Source: Tardibacter chloracetimidivorans
Lineage (GTDB): Bacteria > Pseudomonadota > Alphaproteobacteria > Sphingomonadales > Sphingomonadaceae
Direction: 5' to 3'
Assembly: GCF_001890385.1 (NCBI RefSeq)
Contig: NZ_CP018221.1
Span: 1,847,501-1,911,500, forward strand
Length of the DNA: 64,000 nucleotides
The notes under the pieces are model-generated. The model was given only the letters and a program-made list of their open reading frames with translations. It was not told where the DNA came from and ran no database searches. The position numbers and the translations under genes were made by a program. Shown here in pieces: positions 6,560 to 13,361 of this stretch (position 1 is its first letter; each line of letters starts with the position of its first letter).

Positions 6560-6786
6560 TGTTGCGCGCCTGTATCTAGCGCTTGGGCTAGGCTATTGAT
6601 CGTAATCGACTTGCCGCTTGCCTTGGCGACGGTCTGGATGACCGGCCAGTATTTGGCAGGGATGCTGTTTCGTATTGCCCATGCGCGGGCGGTGACTGGC
6701 TTAACCGCCACACCCGCCTGCGTGAGATCATGGGCAAGGCGGTGCGGGCCGCCAAGCTCCCGGATCATTGCGCTGTGATTGTCCAT
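6556..6786 (-). CDS. Cro-like (YdaS-type) helix-turn-helix protein
   Basis: A 76-residue protein divergent from the repressor. The pattern (IRELGGPHRLAHDLTQ, VTARAWAIRNSIPAKYW) is the YdaS/Cro-type helix-turn-helix in which the recognition helix carries the WAxRNxIPAxYW motif. It is the first gene of the leftward operon. A minus-strand promoter fits at -35 TTGCCA (6824-6819) and -10 TAGTGT (6801-6796), spacer 17, with an operator over the -10 region. Role: lytic switch protein opposing the repressor. Confidence 0.8.
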   Translation of the reverse strand: MDNHSAMIRELGGPHRLAHDLTQAGVAVKPVTARAWAIRNSIPAKYWPVIQTVAKASGKSITINSLAQALDTGAQQ

Positions 6787-6796
6787 AGTGCCGATA

Positions 6797-6858
6797 CACT
6801 ACAATTCGTAGCGCCGGTTGGCAATATGATTTGTAGCCTAGCGTCATGCGATGTAGCG
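6797..6858. promoter_or_regulatory. Operator cluster between repressor and cro (three 17-bp sites)
   Basis: Sites related to CGCTAC-N5-GTAGCG lie at 6797-6813, 6822-6838 and 6842-6858. The first is nearly palindromic. The other two keep one good half-site (GTAGCC, GTAGCG). The last two starts are 20 bp apart. They cover the divergent control region of the repressor (start 6862) and cro (start 6786). The same site type recurs at 8548-8604. Confidence 0.7.
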
Positions 6859-6861
6859 TGC

Positions 6862-7323
6862 ATGAGCGACAAACCCGATTTGACCACACCTTGGGGCAGA
6901 CTCGAATGGGCGAGAGAGCGAGCCGGATACAAGACGGCCGCCGACTTCGCCCGCAAAGTTCGAGTCCGCCCGGTTACTTATCGAGCTTACGAAGCAGGCC
7001 AGAACGGCTATGCCAAGCGCGCCGCCGAGTTCGCCAAGAAGCTGAACGTCTCTGCTGGATGGCTTCTATCTGGCGGCCCCCAGCCCAGCGAAGCGGACCC
7101 CCCTGGCCATGCCGACCCGGACTTCGCGACATCTATAGCCATCGCCGTCTCTCGGATCTGGTCGGGAGGCCCTTTGCCCGAAGAAGATTCTCAAAGGCTG
7201 AGAGAGATAGTTCATAAAATTGATGCGCTGCGTTCGCAGCAGCCTGATCTCGATCAGGGTCAGATCGAGGCTGCGATGCGCGCTCTGCTTCTGCAACAGC
7301 CCGACCATACACCTGCACGGTGA
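6862..7323 (+). CDS. Prophage repressor (XRE family, CI-like, no peptidase domain)
   Basis: About 153 residues from the ATG at 6862. The N-terminal helix-turn-helix (RLEWARERAGYKTAADFARK, VTYRAYEAGQNGY) is of the XRE type. The rest is a helical tail ending in a DQGQIEAAMRALLLQQ segment likely to dimerise. No S24 Ser-Lys protease motif is seen, so induction is probably not by RecA-driven self-cleavage. The frame extends upstream to 6730 but that part overlaps cro and the operators. Divergent from cro, with three operators in between. Confidence 0.8.
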   Translation: MSDKPDLTTPWGRLEWARERAGYKTAADFARKVRVRPVTYRAYEAGQNGYAKRAAEFAKKLNVSAGWLLSGGPQPSEADPPGHADPDFATSIAIAVSRIWSGGPLPEEDSQRLREIVHKIDALRSQQPDLDQGQIEAAMRALLLQQPDHTPAR

Positions 7324-7395
7324 AGCAAAGCGTCGCGCACTCAATATCGCACGGTACGCAATTCCTGGAACAACCTGACATTCAATCCCCCCGTT

Positions 7396-7413
7396 CGCGA
7401 AATTCGTTTCGCG
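7396..7413. other. Perfect 7-bp hairpin with TTCG loop
   Basis: CGCGAAA-TTCG-TTTCGCG, a stable stem with a UUCG-class tetraloop, 70 bp after the repressor stop. It has no T run, so it is not a standard terminator. It may stabilise the repressor mRNA 3' end. Confidence 0.5.
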
Positions 7414-7477
7414 GCCCTAACTTTAGCCACATACGTTAACCATCCGTTCTGAAAGAAGGTCACCGACCGAAAGAGGT

Positions 7478-7536
7478 TTGGGGCGAGAATCTGAACGAGA
7501 ATATAATGTTTCGCCTGTAACTGGTAATTTACCGGT
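7478..7536 (+). promoter_or_regulatory. Promoter and 17-bp palindrome for the XRE gene at 7555
   Basis: A consensus -10 TATAAT lies at 7502-7507, with a weak -35 (TTGGGG, 7478-7483) 18 bp upstream. A near-perfect palindrome, ACTGGTAATTTACCGGT (7520-7536), lies just after the expected transcript start, ideal for self-repression by the 105-residue XRE protein. It differs from the prophage operator sites. Confidence 0.6.
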
Positions 7537-7554
7537 CATGTCATATCGCAGGAC

Positions 7555-7872
7555 ATGGCGGGGCTCGACAGAGCGGCTTTTAGGGCCGCGCGGAAACGCA
7601 AGAGGTTGAGCCAACAGAAGCTGGCGGACATTCTGGGAGTTGAGCAGCCGGCGGTCCAGCAATGGGAAACCGGTAAATCGTCTCCCCGCACACTGGATGG
7701 CCTACGCCAGCTATGCGACGTGCTTGGCGTATCCGCAGATGTGCTGTTGGGCCGGGAGAAGTTCCCCAGCGCCCGCTTTTTGGCCGATGTGATCCGGGAA
7801 GCCGGGACAACGGATGCTGACGAGCTGGCGGGGATCCTTCATAAGCGGCTGTTGGAAATGATAGGGGGATAG
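7555..7872 (+). CDS. XRE-family transcriptional regulator, 105 aa
   Basis: Residues 8-65 form a classic XRE helix-turn-helix (LSQQKLADILGVEQPAVQQW, then the ETGKSSP turn and CDVLGVSADVLLG). The C-terminal 35 residues are helical and acidic. It has its own promoter and a private palindromic operator just upstream of the ATG. It lies between the repressor and the rightward promoter, together with two small genes (7973, 8237) and a terminator. The module looks like an autonomous cargo or moron unit expressed in the lysogen. Confidence 0.85.
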   Translation: MAGLDRAAFRAARKRKRLSQQKLADILGVEQPAVQQWETGKSSPRTLDGLRQLCDVLGVSADVLLGREKFPSARFLADVIREAGTTDADELAGILHKRLLEMIGG

Positions 7873-7947
7873 GTGCGCCTCAAAATTGCCACTGGCCCGC
7901 ACCATATCGAGTGTGCTTTAAGGATACGTACATATCGAACGCCTAAA

Positions 7948-7972
7948 AATGGCGCTTTGAAAGGAGGCCATT
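7948..7972 (+). promoter_or_regulatory. Ribosome binding site in a hairpin loop
   Basis: AATGGC (7948-7953) can pair with GCCATT (7967-7972). The loop holds most of the strong Shine-Dalgarno sequence AAGGAGG (7961-7967) and the stem ends right before the ATG at 7973. The structure could tune translation of the 87-residue protein. Confidence 0.4.
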
Positions 7973-8236
7973 ATGACTGTTAAAGCAAACGGCCACTTCT
8001 ACGTTGGCGAACTTCCGGACGGCCGCTTTGTCGCCGCTTCCGCCAGTTCTCCCTACTTCTGCTTCCGGGCGGAAAGCGAACAGGCCGTCATTCGGAAGGT
8101 CAAGAATGCCCTCTCCTTCTATCGGGAGCAGGGCGGCACTCAGCCGAACATCAGCGTCAAATCGCTCTCGCAGACGGTGACCACGGTTTTCCCGCGCCGC
8201 CGCGTCTCAATAGCGGAAACGTTGGAGGCCGCGTAA
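7973..8236 (+). CDS. Hypothetical protein, 87 aa
   Basis: An 87-residue protein with an N-terminal beta pattern (GHFYVGELPDGRFVAASAS) and a helix (EQAVIRKVKNALSFYREQ), a little like a HicB-type fold but without a convincing match. It has an unusually strong ribosome binding site (AAGGAGG). It is followed without a gap by another small gene (8237), and the pair sits behind an XRE regulator. A toxin-antitoxin or defence cargo is possible from context only. Confidence 0.6.
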   Translation: MTVKANGHFYVGELPDGRFVAASASSPYFCFRAESEQAVIRKVKNALSFYREQGGTQPNISVKSLSQTVTTVFPRRRVSIAETLEAA

Positions 8237-8464
8237 GTGCGAGCGGGCTACGTGTCGCTTGACGGGGTGTCCAAGGATACGCTTGAGTTCCTTGGATACT
8301 ACCTCGTAGCTGAAAACGACGATTTCGAAATCTACTACCACCTCGCCGATGAGATCATCGTCGAAAAGTCGGATCGGCTCCTTTACGTAGAGGACGCCAA
8401 CGACCTCCCATATTTCGCCCGAGAGATTATCTCGCTTCCTTCCGAGCATCCCGGCGACGCTTAA
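8237..8464 (+). CDS. Hypothetical acidic protein, 75 aa
   Basis: It starts at GTG (8237) directly after the stop of the previous gene. The product is acidic and aromatic-rich (FLGYYLVAENDDFEIYYHLA), suggesting a small mixed alpha/beta protein or a nucleic-acid mimic. No family is recognised. It ends 27 bp before a strong terminator, so it closes the XRE-led module. Confidence 0.6.
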   Translation: MRAGYVSLDGVSKDTLEFLGYYLVAENDDFEIYYHLADEIIVEKSDRLLYVEDANDLPYFAREIISLPSEHPGDA

Positions 8465-8491
8465 CAACCCACCTCCCTAGGGACCCAACTG

Positions 8492-8519
8492 ACCCGCCCT
8501 CGTGGCGGGTTTCTTTTTG
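8492..8519 (+). terminator. Rho-independent terminator
   Basis: CCCGCC-CTCGT-GGCGGG is followed by TTTCTTTTT. This is a textbook intrinsic terminator closing the XRE module (7555-8464) and isolating it from the rightward operon. Confidence 0.9.
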
Positions 8520-8547
8520 CGCGCCTCCCATGTGATTCGCCCTGTGT

Positions 8548-8610
8548 CGATATAATTTGTAGTGTAACGCTACATTTGATGTTGACACGCTACGTTTCAT
8601 AGCGCAGTAT
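8548..8610 (+). promoter_or_regulatory. Rightward prophage promoter with three phased operators
   Basis: -35 TTGACA lies at 8582-8587 and -10 CAGTAT at 8605-8610, with a 17-bp spacer. That spacer is exactly operator three (CGCTACGTTTCATAGCG, 8588-8604). Operators one (8548-8564) and two (8568-8584) lie upstream. All three starts are exactly 20 bp apart, two helical turns. The sites resemble those at 6797-6858, so the same repressor should shut this promoter. It drives 8645 onward. Confidence 0.75.
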
Positions 8611-8644
8611 CTCCCCATCAGCCTAACGGCACGGGAGATAGAAG

Positions 8645-8833
8645 GTGAGCAACGCACAGCACGCACCGTACACGGTGGAGCTTGCCATCCATTACAACGG
8701 GCGCTTCGCCGGTTGGCAGGAGTTCGGTCCTTTCGCCGACAAGCGCGAGGCATGGGCATTCATCCAATCGCACGGCTTCACCGAAGCCCAAAAGGATGAC
8801 GAGTGGATGGCCTACCCGGCGGGGAGGGCCTGA
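8645..8833 (+). CDS. Hypothetical protein, 62 aa, first gene of rightward operon
   Basis: It begins at GTG (8645) about 35 bp downstream of the operator-controlled promoter. The small beta-type protein has the phrase NGRFAGWQEFGPFADKREAW, which fits a compact domain binding another protein. No family is recognised. As the first early rightward gene it may be a host-takeover factor (inference). Confidence 0.65.
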   Translation: MSNAQHAPYTVELAIHYNGRFAGWQEFGPFADKREAWAFIQSHGFTEAQKDDEWMAYPAGRA

Positions 8834-8834
8834 G

Positions 8835-9155
8835 ATGGCACAGCCATTCGATTACACGGCGTTCATCGAACAGCAGCACGCGAAGATGGCTCGCAAGCGC
8901 GAGGAAACCACCCGCCTGCTTCTGATCGCCCGCGACCGGCTCAACGTCATGATCGACGACATGCAGAAGGGCATCGATGCCGACTGGCACGATGAAGTGT
9001 CCCTGCTGAACGCGATTGGCGACGCCTTCGGGATTGATGGCTGTCACGAGATGGCTGGCGACATTGCGGACGACAACCGCTGTCCCACCGCCGAAGAGAT
9101 CGCCGGTTCCCGTCACGACGATAACCGCAAGATCGCTCTGGAGATGGGGCAATGA
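8835..9155 (+). CDS. Phage hypothetical protein, 106 aa
   Basis: The ATG at 8835 follows the previous stop by one base. The protein is acidic and helical (EQQHAKMARKREETTRLLL), a likely coiled coil in its first half, followed by DDMQKGIDADWHDEV and a DN-rich tail. The function is unknown. Its stop overlaps the next ATG by ATGA. Confidence 0.65.
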   Translation: MAQPFDYTAFIEQQHAKMARKREETTRLLLIARDRLNVMIDDMQKGIDADWHDEVSLLNAIGDAFGIDGCHEMAGDIADDNRCPTAEEIAGSRHDDNRKIALEMGQ

Positions 9156-9490
9156 CCAACGCACAGCACACGGTCAAGTCGATGAGGTACGGCGATTGGC
9201 ACATCGAATACAACCCGCCGCCCGTGCCGTTCCGGAGTGCCGACTGGCAGTTCTGGCACGACGATTTTGATGGCGCCGAAGATGCCTGCGACAATCGCTA
9301 TGGTCACGCTGGCTCCATCGAAGACGCCATGAACGATATCGACGATATGGCGGACGAGGCATTCGGCTGCCCGTGCGCTCATCCTGACCCGAGCTATTGC
9401 AAGAAGTCAAAGTGCGATTGGCGCGATGAGCAGCAGGCCCGCTTAGCCGCCCGCGCCCTTCTCACCAAGGCCGGAAAGGACAGGCAATGA
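9152..9490 (+). CDS. Phage hypothetical protein with Cys/His cluster, 112 aa
   Basis: A 112-residue acidic protein with aromatic residues (DWHIEYNPPPVPF, DWQFWHDDFDG) and a Cys-rich segment near residue 73 (CPCAHPDPSYCKKSKC), which could bind zinc. It starts MTNAQH, close to the MSNAQH of the gene at 8645, a hint of local duplication. Coupled to the genes on both sides. No family is recognised. Confidence 0.65.
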   Translation: MTNAQHTVKSMRYGDWHIEYNPPPVPFRSADWQFWHDDFDGAEDACDNRYGHAGSIEDAMNDIDDMADEAFGCPCAHPDPSYCKKSKCDWRDEQQARLAARALLTKAGKDRQ

Positions 9491-9675
9491 TGTCCGACCT
9501 CTTCGTCCAGCTTGGCGAGCATCTGGAGAACTCAATCCGCATTCAGATGCAATTCTATCCAGATGACTGGAGCGACGCCGACAAGCGGGAAATGGCGATC
9601 AAGCACCTTGGCTATGGCCGTGATGCATCCGCCTGCCCTGTCACGCGCATATCGGAACATGAGGTGGCGGCATGA
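9487..9675 (+). CDS. Phage hypothetical protein, 62 aa
   Basis: An acidic 62-residue protein (LGEHLENSIRIQMQFYPDDW), overlapping its neighbours by ATGA at both ends. No domain is recognised. It belongs to the rightward early operon. Confidence 0.6.
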   Translation: MMSDLFVQLGEHLENSIRIQMQFYPDDWSDADKREMAIKHLGYGRDASACPVTRISEHEVAA

Positions 9676-9767
9676 TCGACATATTCTTCGCGGGCGCAGC
9701 CGCCATCGGTGCACTGATCGTCATCGTGATCACCGTCAGTCTTCTGACTCTTGGAGTACGGAAATGA
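9672..9767 (+). CDS. 31-residue membrane microprotein
   Basis: The ATG at 9672 overlaps the previous stop, and the stop overlaps the next ATG (9764). Nearly the whole peptide is one hydrophobic helix (GALIVIVITVSLLTLGV) with a basic end (RK). Role unknown. A similar set of coupled membrane microgenes lies at 296-656 on the other arm. Confidence 0.5.
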   Translation: MIDIFFAGAAAIGALIVIVITVSLLTLGVRK

Positions 9768-9904
9768 TCTACCGCAAGTGCAGGGATGCTCTGTGTGATG
9801 GTCCGGACGATCCGTGGAAGCTCATCGCCATGACGGGCGGTTGCTTTGGCGGACTGCTTCTCTGGATCGCGATTATCTACGGGCTGAACGGCCTGTTTGC
9901 ATGA
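9764..9904 (+). CDS. 46-residue membrane microprotein
   Basis: A polar Cys-containing N-terminus (MIYRKCRDALCDGPDDPW) is followed by one transmembrane segment (GLLLWIAIIYGLNGLF). Start and stop are both in ATGA overlaps. It may be a small inner-membrane protein with the N-terminus in the cytosol. The function is unknown. Confidence 0.5.
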   Translation: MIYRKCRDALCDGPDDPWKLIAMTGGCFGGLLLWIAIIYGLNGLFA

Positions 9905-10005
9905 ATTCAACCAGCTCTAACCGATCCAATCCCCCGGACGGTGTCCACCTATACCCGGCTTGCCTGTGGACGGCAAGGAGAGGCTGCCGGGAGAAGGTTT
10001 CAGTG

Positions 10006-10839
10006 ATGAATGATTTCGTGGGTGTCTGGCCTCTGCTCTCAGACCTTGGTTTCAACGCCGAAGAACTTGCAGACCGGGCATCATATCTCGGTGGCAGCGA
10101 CGCCAACACCATCCTGTCTGGAGATGACGCCCGCGTGCTCAATCTCTGGCAGGAGAAAACCGGCAAGGTGCAAGGCGAGGATCTGTCAGGCGTGCTCCAG
10201 GTCGTTCTGGGACAATGGACAGAGACTTTCAATCGCCTCTGGTACGTGAAACAGACCGGCCTTGAAGTGACCGAGGCCAACAAGTTCCTCCGTTGTCCCA
10301 AGGTGGAGTTCCGCGCCGCTAACCTTGATGGTTTCGTCGAGGCAAAAGGAGCGATTTGGGAAGCAAAGCACACGTCCGCCTTTGCCAGGCCGGATGAGAT
10401 TGTTGGCCGCTACATGCCACAGCTACAGCACAATATGGCGGTGCGCGGCGTGGACTTCGCAGTTCTTTCCGTCATCTACGGCAACCACAAATGGGAAACC
10501 TACGAGGTGCCGTCCGACTGGATGTATCAGGATGAACTTCTTGAGGCCGAACACAAGTTCTGGCGCTGTGTCCAGACCGACACCCCCCCGGTTGAGATCG
10601 CCGATGTGAAGGCTCCGAAGCCGCTGGCAACGCGCGAAGTCTCCATGGAGGGCAACAACCTCTGGGGTTCTCTGGCGGCCGACTGGATCAAGCATAAGGA
10701 CGCCGCGAAGACCCACGCCAATGCGGTGAAGTCTCTCAAAGAACTGATCGAAGACGACGTGTCCCGCGCCTACGGACACGGATTGGAGGCAAAGCGCAGC
10801 AAGGCGGGCGCGATTTCATTCAAGGAGTTGGCGGCATGA
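10006..10839 (+). CDS. YqaJ-like viral recombinase / exonuclease
   Basis: A 277-residue protein of the lambda exonuclease/YqaJ type. The LGGSDANTIL box near residue 25 and the catalytic VEAKGAIWEAKHT segment near 115 match the family. It resects double-stranded DNA 5' to 3' and hands the single strand to the annealing protein encoded next (ERF, 10836). I use the ATG at 10006, which has GGAGAAGG upstream. An ATGA-coupled ATG at 9901 would add 35 poorly conserved residues. Confidence 0.85.
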   Translation: MNDFVGVWPLLSDLGFNAEELADRASYLGGSDANTILSGDDARVLNLWQEKTGKVQGEDLSGVLQVVLGQWTETFNRLWYVKQTGLEVTEANKFLRCPKVEFRAANLDGFVEAKGAIWEAKHTSAFARPDEIVGRYMPQLQHNMAVRGVDFAVLSVIYGNHKWETYEVPSDWMYQDELLEAEHKFWRCVQTDTPPVEIADVKAPKPLATREVSMEGNNLWGSLAADWIKHKDAAKTHANAVKSLKELIEDDVSRAYGHGLEAKRSKAGAISFKELAA

Positions 10840-11513
10840 ACGACAATATGCCCCCCAAGGTTGCCGAAGCTATCGCAGCGGTCATGTCCGAAGTCCCAAA
10901 ACTCAACAAGGGCGAGCGGAACAGCCACGGCAACTATAATTTTGCATCGATCGATGACTTTCTAGAGGCGGTTCGCCCGCTGATGGCGAAGCACAAGCTG
11001 ATCATATCCGCCGATGAAGATGATTTCGACGTGATCGGCGAAGGCAAGGACATGTGGCTTCGGATGCGCTTTGCGTTTTCTGCGCATTGCCATGGCGAGA
11101 CCTATGGCCCGATGCGCCGCTCGATCATGATCAAGGCGAGCATGGGCAGTCAGGCGTTCGGCGCTGGGCAGTCCTATGCGGAAAAGCAATTCCTGCGCTC
11201 ATTGTTCAAGATCGCCACCGGTGAAGGCGCGGCCATTGATGCAGACAGCCATGCTCAGGAGCCGCTGGCGCGGACGCGGAGCAAGCAGCCAGACCCGGAC
11301 GCCGAACCTCCGCAGGGATGGGTGGAATGGGTGAACGGCTTCCGTGAAATCCTGAACGGCTACCAGACGGACGACGAGATAACCGCATTGCAGAAGCGCA
11401 ACAGCGCCCTACTCCGCGCGCTCTCGCTCGCCAACCCATCGCTCTATGCCGAAATCGGCAACGCGATCAAAACCAAGCGGGCCGATCTGGCTCCGCAGAA
11501 GAAAGCAGCATAA
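10836..11513 (+). CDS. ERF-family single-strand annealing protein
   Basis: A 225-residue protein with the full ERF pattern: IAAVMSEVPKLNKGERN, NYNFASIDDFLEAVRP, and FGAGQSYAEKQFLRSL followed by KIATGE. It anneals complementary single strands during phage recombination and works with the YqaJ exonuclease encoded just upstream (ATGA overlap). The C-terminal third is a Pro/Lys linker plus a helical part. The length is normal for the family. Confidence 0.93.
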   Translation: MNDNMPPKVAEAIAAVMSEVPKLNKGERNSHGNYNFASIDDFLEAVRPLMAKHKLIISADEDDFDVIGEGKDMWLRMRFAFSAHCHGETYGPMRRSIMIKASMGSQAFGAGQSYAEKQFLRSLFKIATGEGAAIDADSHAQEPLARTRSKQPDPDAEPPQGWVEWVNGFREILNGYQTDDEITALQKRNSALLRALSLANPSLYAEIGNAIKTKRADLAPQKKAA

Positions 11514-11836
11514 TGGCTAAGAAACTCTACGACGTCGTTGCAACAGTCGGCTCGTACACCGACAGGCAAGGCAACGAAAAGCGCCGCTATGAGAATGTAG
11601 GCGTGATGATGGAGGGCGATAAAGGCCCCTATCTGATGCTCAAGCGCACGTTCAACCTGGCAGGCGTTCCATCGGATCGGGATACCGTTCTGCTGTCGCT
11701 GTACGAGCCGAAGGATGATCAGAAGCAACAGACGCGCGGTGGACAGGGCGGAACCGGCTTCAACAACGCGAGCGATCTGGAGGATGACGTTCCTTTCGTC
11801 ACCAATGACCCGGCGCTGGAATACCGGGTGCGGTGA
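11513..11836 (+). CDS. SSB-like phage protein with internal acidic DDVPF motif
   Basis: A 107-residue protein directly after ERF. The first 65 residues form beta strands (LYDVVATVGSYTDRQGNEKR). They are followed by a Gly/Gln-rich linker and LEDDVPF, which resembles the DDDIPF tip that SSB uses to recruit repair proteins. Here 13 residues follow the tip instead of it being the end. Role as a recombination-associated single-strand binding protein is inference from position and motif. Confidence 0.55.
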   Translation: MAKKLYDVVATVGSYTDRQGNEKRRYENVGVMMEGDKGPYLMLKRTFNLAGVPSDRDTVLLSLYEPKDDQKQQTRGGQGGTGFNNASDLEDDVPFVTNDPALEYRVR

Positions 11837-12282
11837 TGAAGGCGTGCTTCAAGTGCGGCGAAGTCAAGCCGTTGGATGCGTACTATCGCCATTCAGAAAT
11901 GGCCGATGGGCATCTGAATAAGTGCCGGGACTGCACCAAAATCGACGCCAGACGGCACCGCCTTGAAAACGCTGAAACTGTTCGCGCCTATGATCGCGAG
12001 CGGGCGCGCCGTCCCGAGAGAGTCGCTAAACGCAGCACATATGCCAAGGCGTATAGATATCAAAACCCTGAGAAGCGGGCCGCGCATACCGCGCTCGGGA
12101 ATGCCGTTCGGTCTGGAAAGCTCAAGAAGCAGCCTTGCGCGTTCTGTGGAAGCGGTGAGCGTCTAGAGGCCCACCACCATGATTACAACAAGCCGCTAGA
12201 TGTGACTTGGCTCTGTAGCGCGTGCCATGGCCGCTTTCACGCACTTGAGGCGATGGCTACCTATAGGGAGGATCGGCCCTAA
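11833..12282 (+). CDS. HNH-type endonuclease with two zinc-binding parts
   Basis: A 149-residue protein. The N-terminus has a zinc ribbon (CFKCGEVKPL, later CRDC), the middle is an Arg-rich helix, and the C-terminus holds CAFCG, EAHHHDYNKPL and CSACHGRFH, a typical phage HNH fold. It overlaps the genes on both sides. It may nick DNA in recombination or act as a recombination mediator like other HNH genes near ERF. Confidence 0.8.
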   Translation: MMKACFKCGEVKPLDAYYRHSEMADGHLNKCRDCTKIDARRHRLENAETVRAYDRERARRPERVAKRSTYAKAYRYQNPEKRAAHTALGNAVRSGKLKKQPCAFCGSGERLEAHHHDYNKPLDVTWLCSACHGRFHALEAMATYREDRP

Positions 12283-12623
12283 TGTCCCTCCCCCGCAGAC
12301 GCCCATCCCTCAAGTCCGGTCGCGAGAATGCAGGCAAGCGGAGTCCCGCCCACTGCAATTTCGTCCGGTCGCACTTCTGCTCCGTCCCCGGATGCGAACA
12401 GCTTCCTATCGAGGTTGCTCACGTCCGAAACGGGACCGGCGGAGGGATGGGCGTCAAGCCTTCGGATCGGTGGACGATCAGCCTTTGCCGCGATCACCAC
12501 GCCGAACAGCACCGGCTAGGCGAAGAGTCATTCGAGAAGCGCCACGGGATCGACATGAAGGCGATAGCGGAAGGGCTGGCTAAATCCTCCCCGCATTGGC
12601 CGAAGCTTAGGGAAATGCAGTGA
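12282..12623 (+). CDS. DUF968/Ref-like HNH protein
   Basis: A 113-residue protein with CSVPGC, IEVAHVRNGTGGGMG and LCRDHHAEQH in order. This is the pattern of DUF968-type phage nucleases related to Ref, the RecA-dependent nuclease of P1. It is the third HNH-like gene in this prophage and lies in the recombination module, consistent with a DNA-processing role. Confidence 0.75.
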   Translation: MSLPRRRPSLKSGRENAGKRSPAHCNFVRSHFCSVPGCEQLPIEVAHVRNGTGGGMGVKPSDRWTISLCRDHHAEQHRLGEESFEKRHGIDMKAIAEGLAKSSPHWPKLREMQ

Positions 12624-13039
12624 TGGCTAGCATCTGGCTTCGCCGCACCGCCACCGGCATAGCGCCGATCAACGCGGAGGATTTGCCGAAGGGCTGGCGT
12701 GTCGGTGATGAGTTGCGCGCGGAGATCAGCAAGCCCCGCAACGGCAAGCTGCACCGCAAAGCCTTCGTGCTGCTCGATATGGTCTGGCCGCACACCGAAT
12801 ACCCGACGAAGGAAGCGCTCCGGAAGGCTCTGACGATCGGAGCCGGTTTCACCGATGAAGTGATCAATCCCGTGACGGGTGAAGTCCACTGGACGCCCAA
12901 GTCCTGGTCGTTCTCTCAGATGGACGATCTGGAATTTCAGGAACTCTACAGCCGATTGATCGACGTGGCGTTGAAGATCGTTCCCGGCAGCAAGCGGGAT
13001 GATTGGGAAGCCGCCGTAGAGAACATTGTGAGGATGTGA
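12620..13039 (+). CDS. DUF1367-type phage protein
   Basis: A 139-residue protein that fits DUF1367: an early DLPKGWRVGD segment, then RNGKLHRKAFVLLDMVW and a helical end. The family is common in the recombination or nin regions of lambdoid phages. The molecular function is not known. It starts in an ATGA overlap with the DUF968-like gene. Confidence 0.7.
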   Translation: MMASIWLRRTATGIAPINAEDLPKGWRVGDELRAEISKPRNGKLHRKAFVLLDMVWPHTEYPTKEALRKALTIGAGFTDEVINPVTGEVHWTPKSWSFSQMDDLEFQELYSRLIDVALKIVPGSKRDDWEAAVENIVRM

Positions 13040-13041
13040 AC

Positions 13042-13257
13042 ATGAGCAAGCCATTTTTAGCGATAGCCGAAGCGGCCGACTTCGCGGCGTCAACCATGAC
13101 GTTCATCGTCCCGCAGGGCACCCCTGTTGGGGGCGGCGTATTCGAGATCAAGCGCATTCGCAGCACCACGGATGAGGATAGGGCGACGTTCTCGAAAGAA
13201 CTGGCGATGAACCAGGCCGAATATGATCGCCGTGAAGCGGCCGGAGAGTTTGATTGA
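13042..13257 (+). CDS. Phage hypothetical protein, 71 aa
   Basis: From the ATG at 13042 a 71-residue acidic protein, starting MSKPFLAIAEAADFAASTMT and ending in a helical KELAMNQAEYDRREAAGE part. Its TGA overlaps the ATG of the next microgene (TGATG). No domain is recognised. Confidence 0.6.
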   Translation: MSKPFLAIAEAADFAASTMTFIVPQGTPVGGGVFEIKRIRSTTDEDRATFSKELAMNQAEYDRREAAGEFD

Positions 13258-13361
13258 TGCGCTGGGCAGACCCTCATCATCACGACGTGATCGTGCACAT
13301 GCCTTGGTTAAAGCGCACCCCACTCTGGAAGAGGATATGGGAGATGTTACAATGCAGGTAA
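13257..13361 (+). CDS. 34-residue microgene before rtcB
   Basis: The ATG at 13257 is coupled to the previous stop (TGATG), and the stop TAA lies just past the preferred rtcB start. The peptide is His- and Trp-rich (MRWADPHHHDVIVHMPWLKR) with a basic centre. It may couple translation into rtcB. No function is known. Confidence 0.4.
   Translation: MRWADPHHHDVIVHMPWLKRTPLWKRIWEMLQCR

Noticed and set aside
6730-6861. Earlier start of the prophage repressor
   Set aside because: It would overlap cro and read through the operator sites; the ATG at 6862 begins right before the helix-turn-helix.
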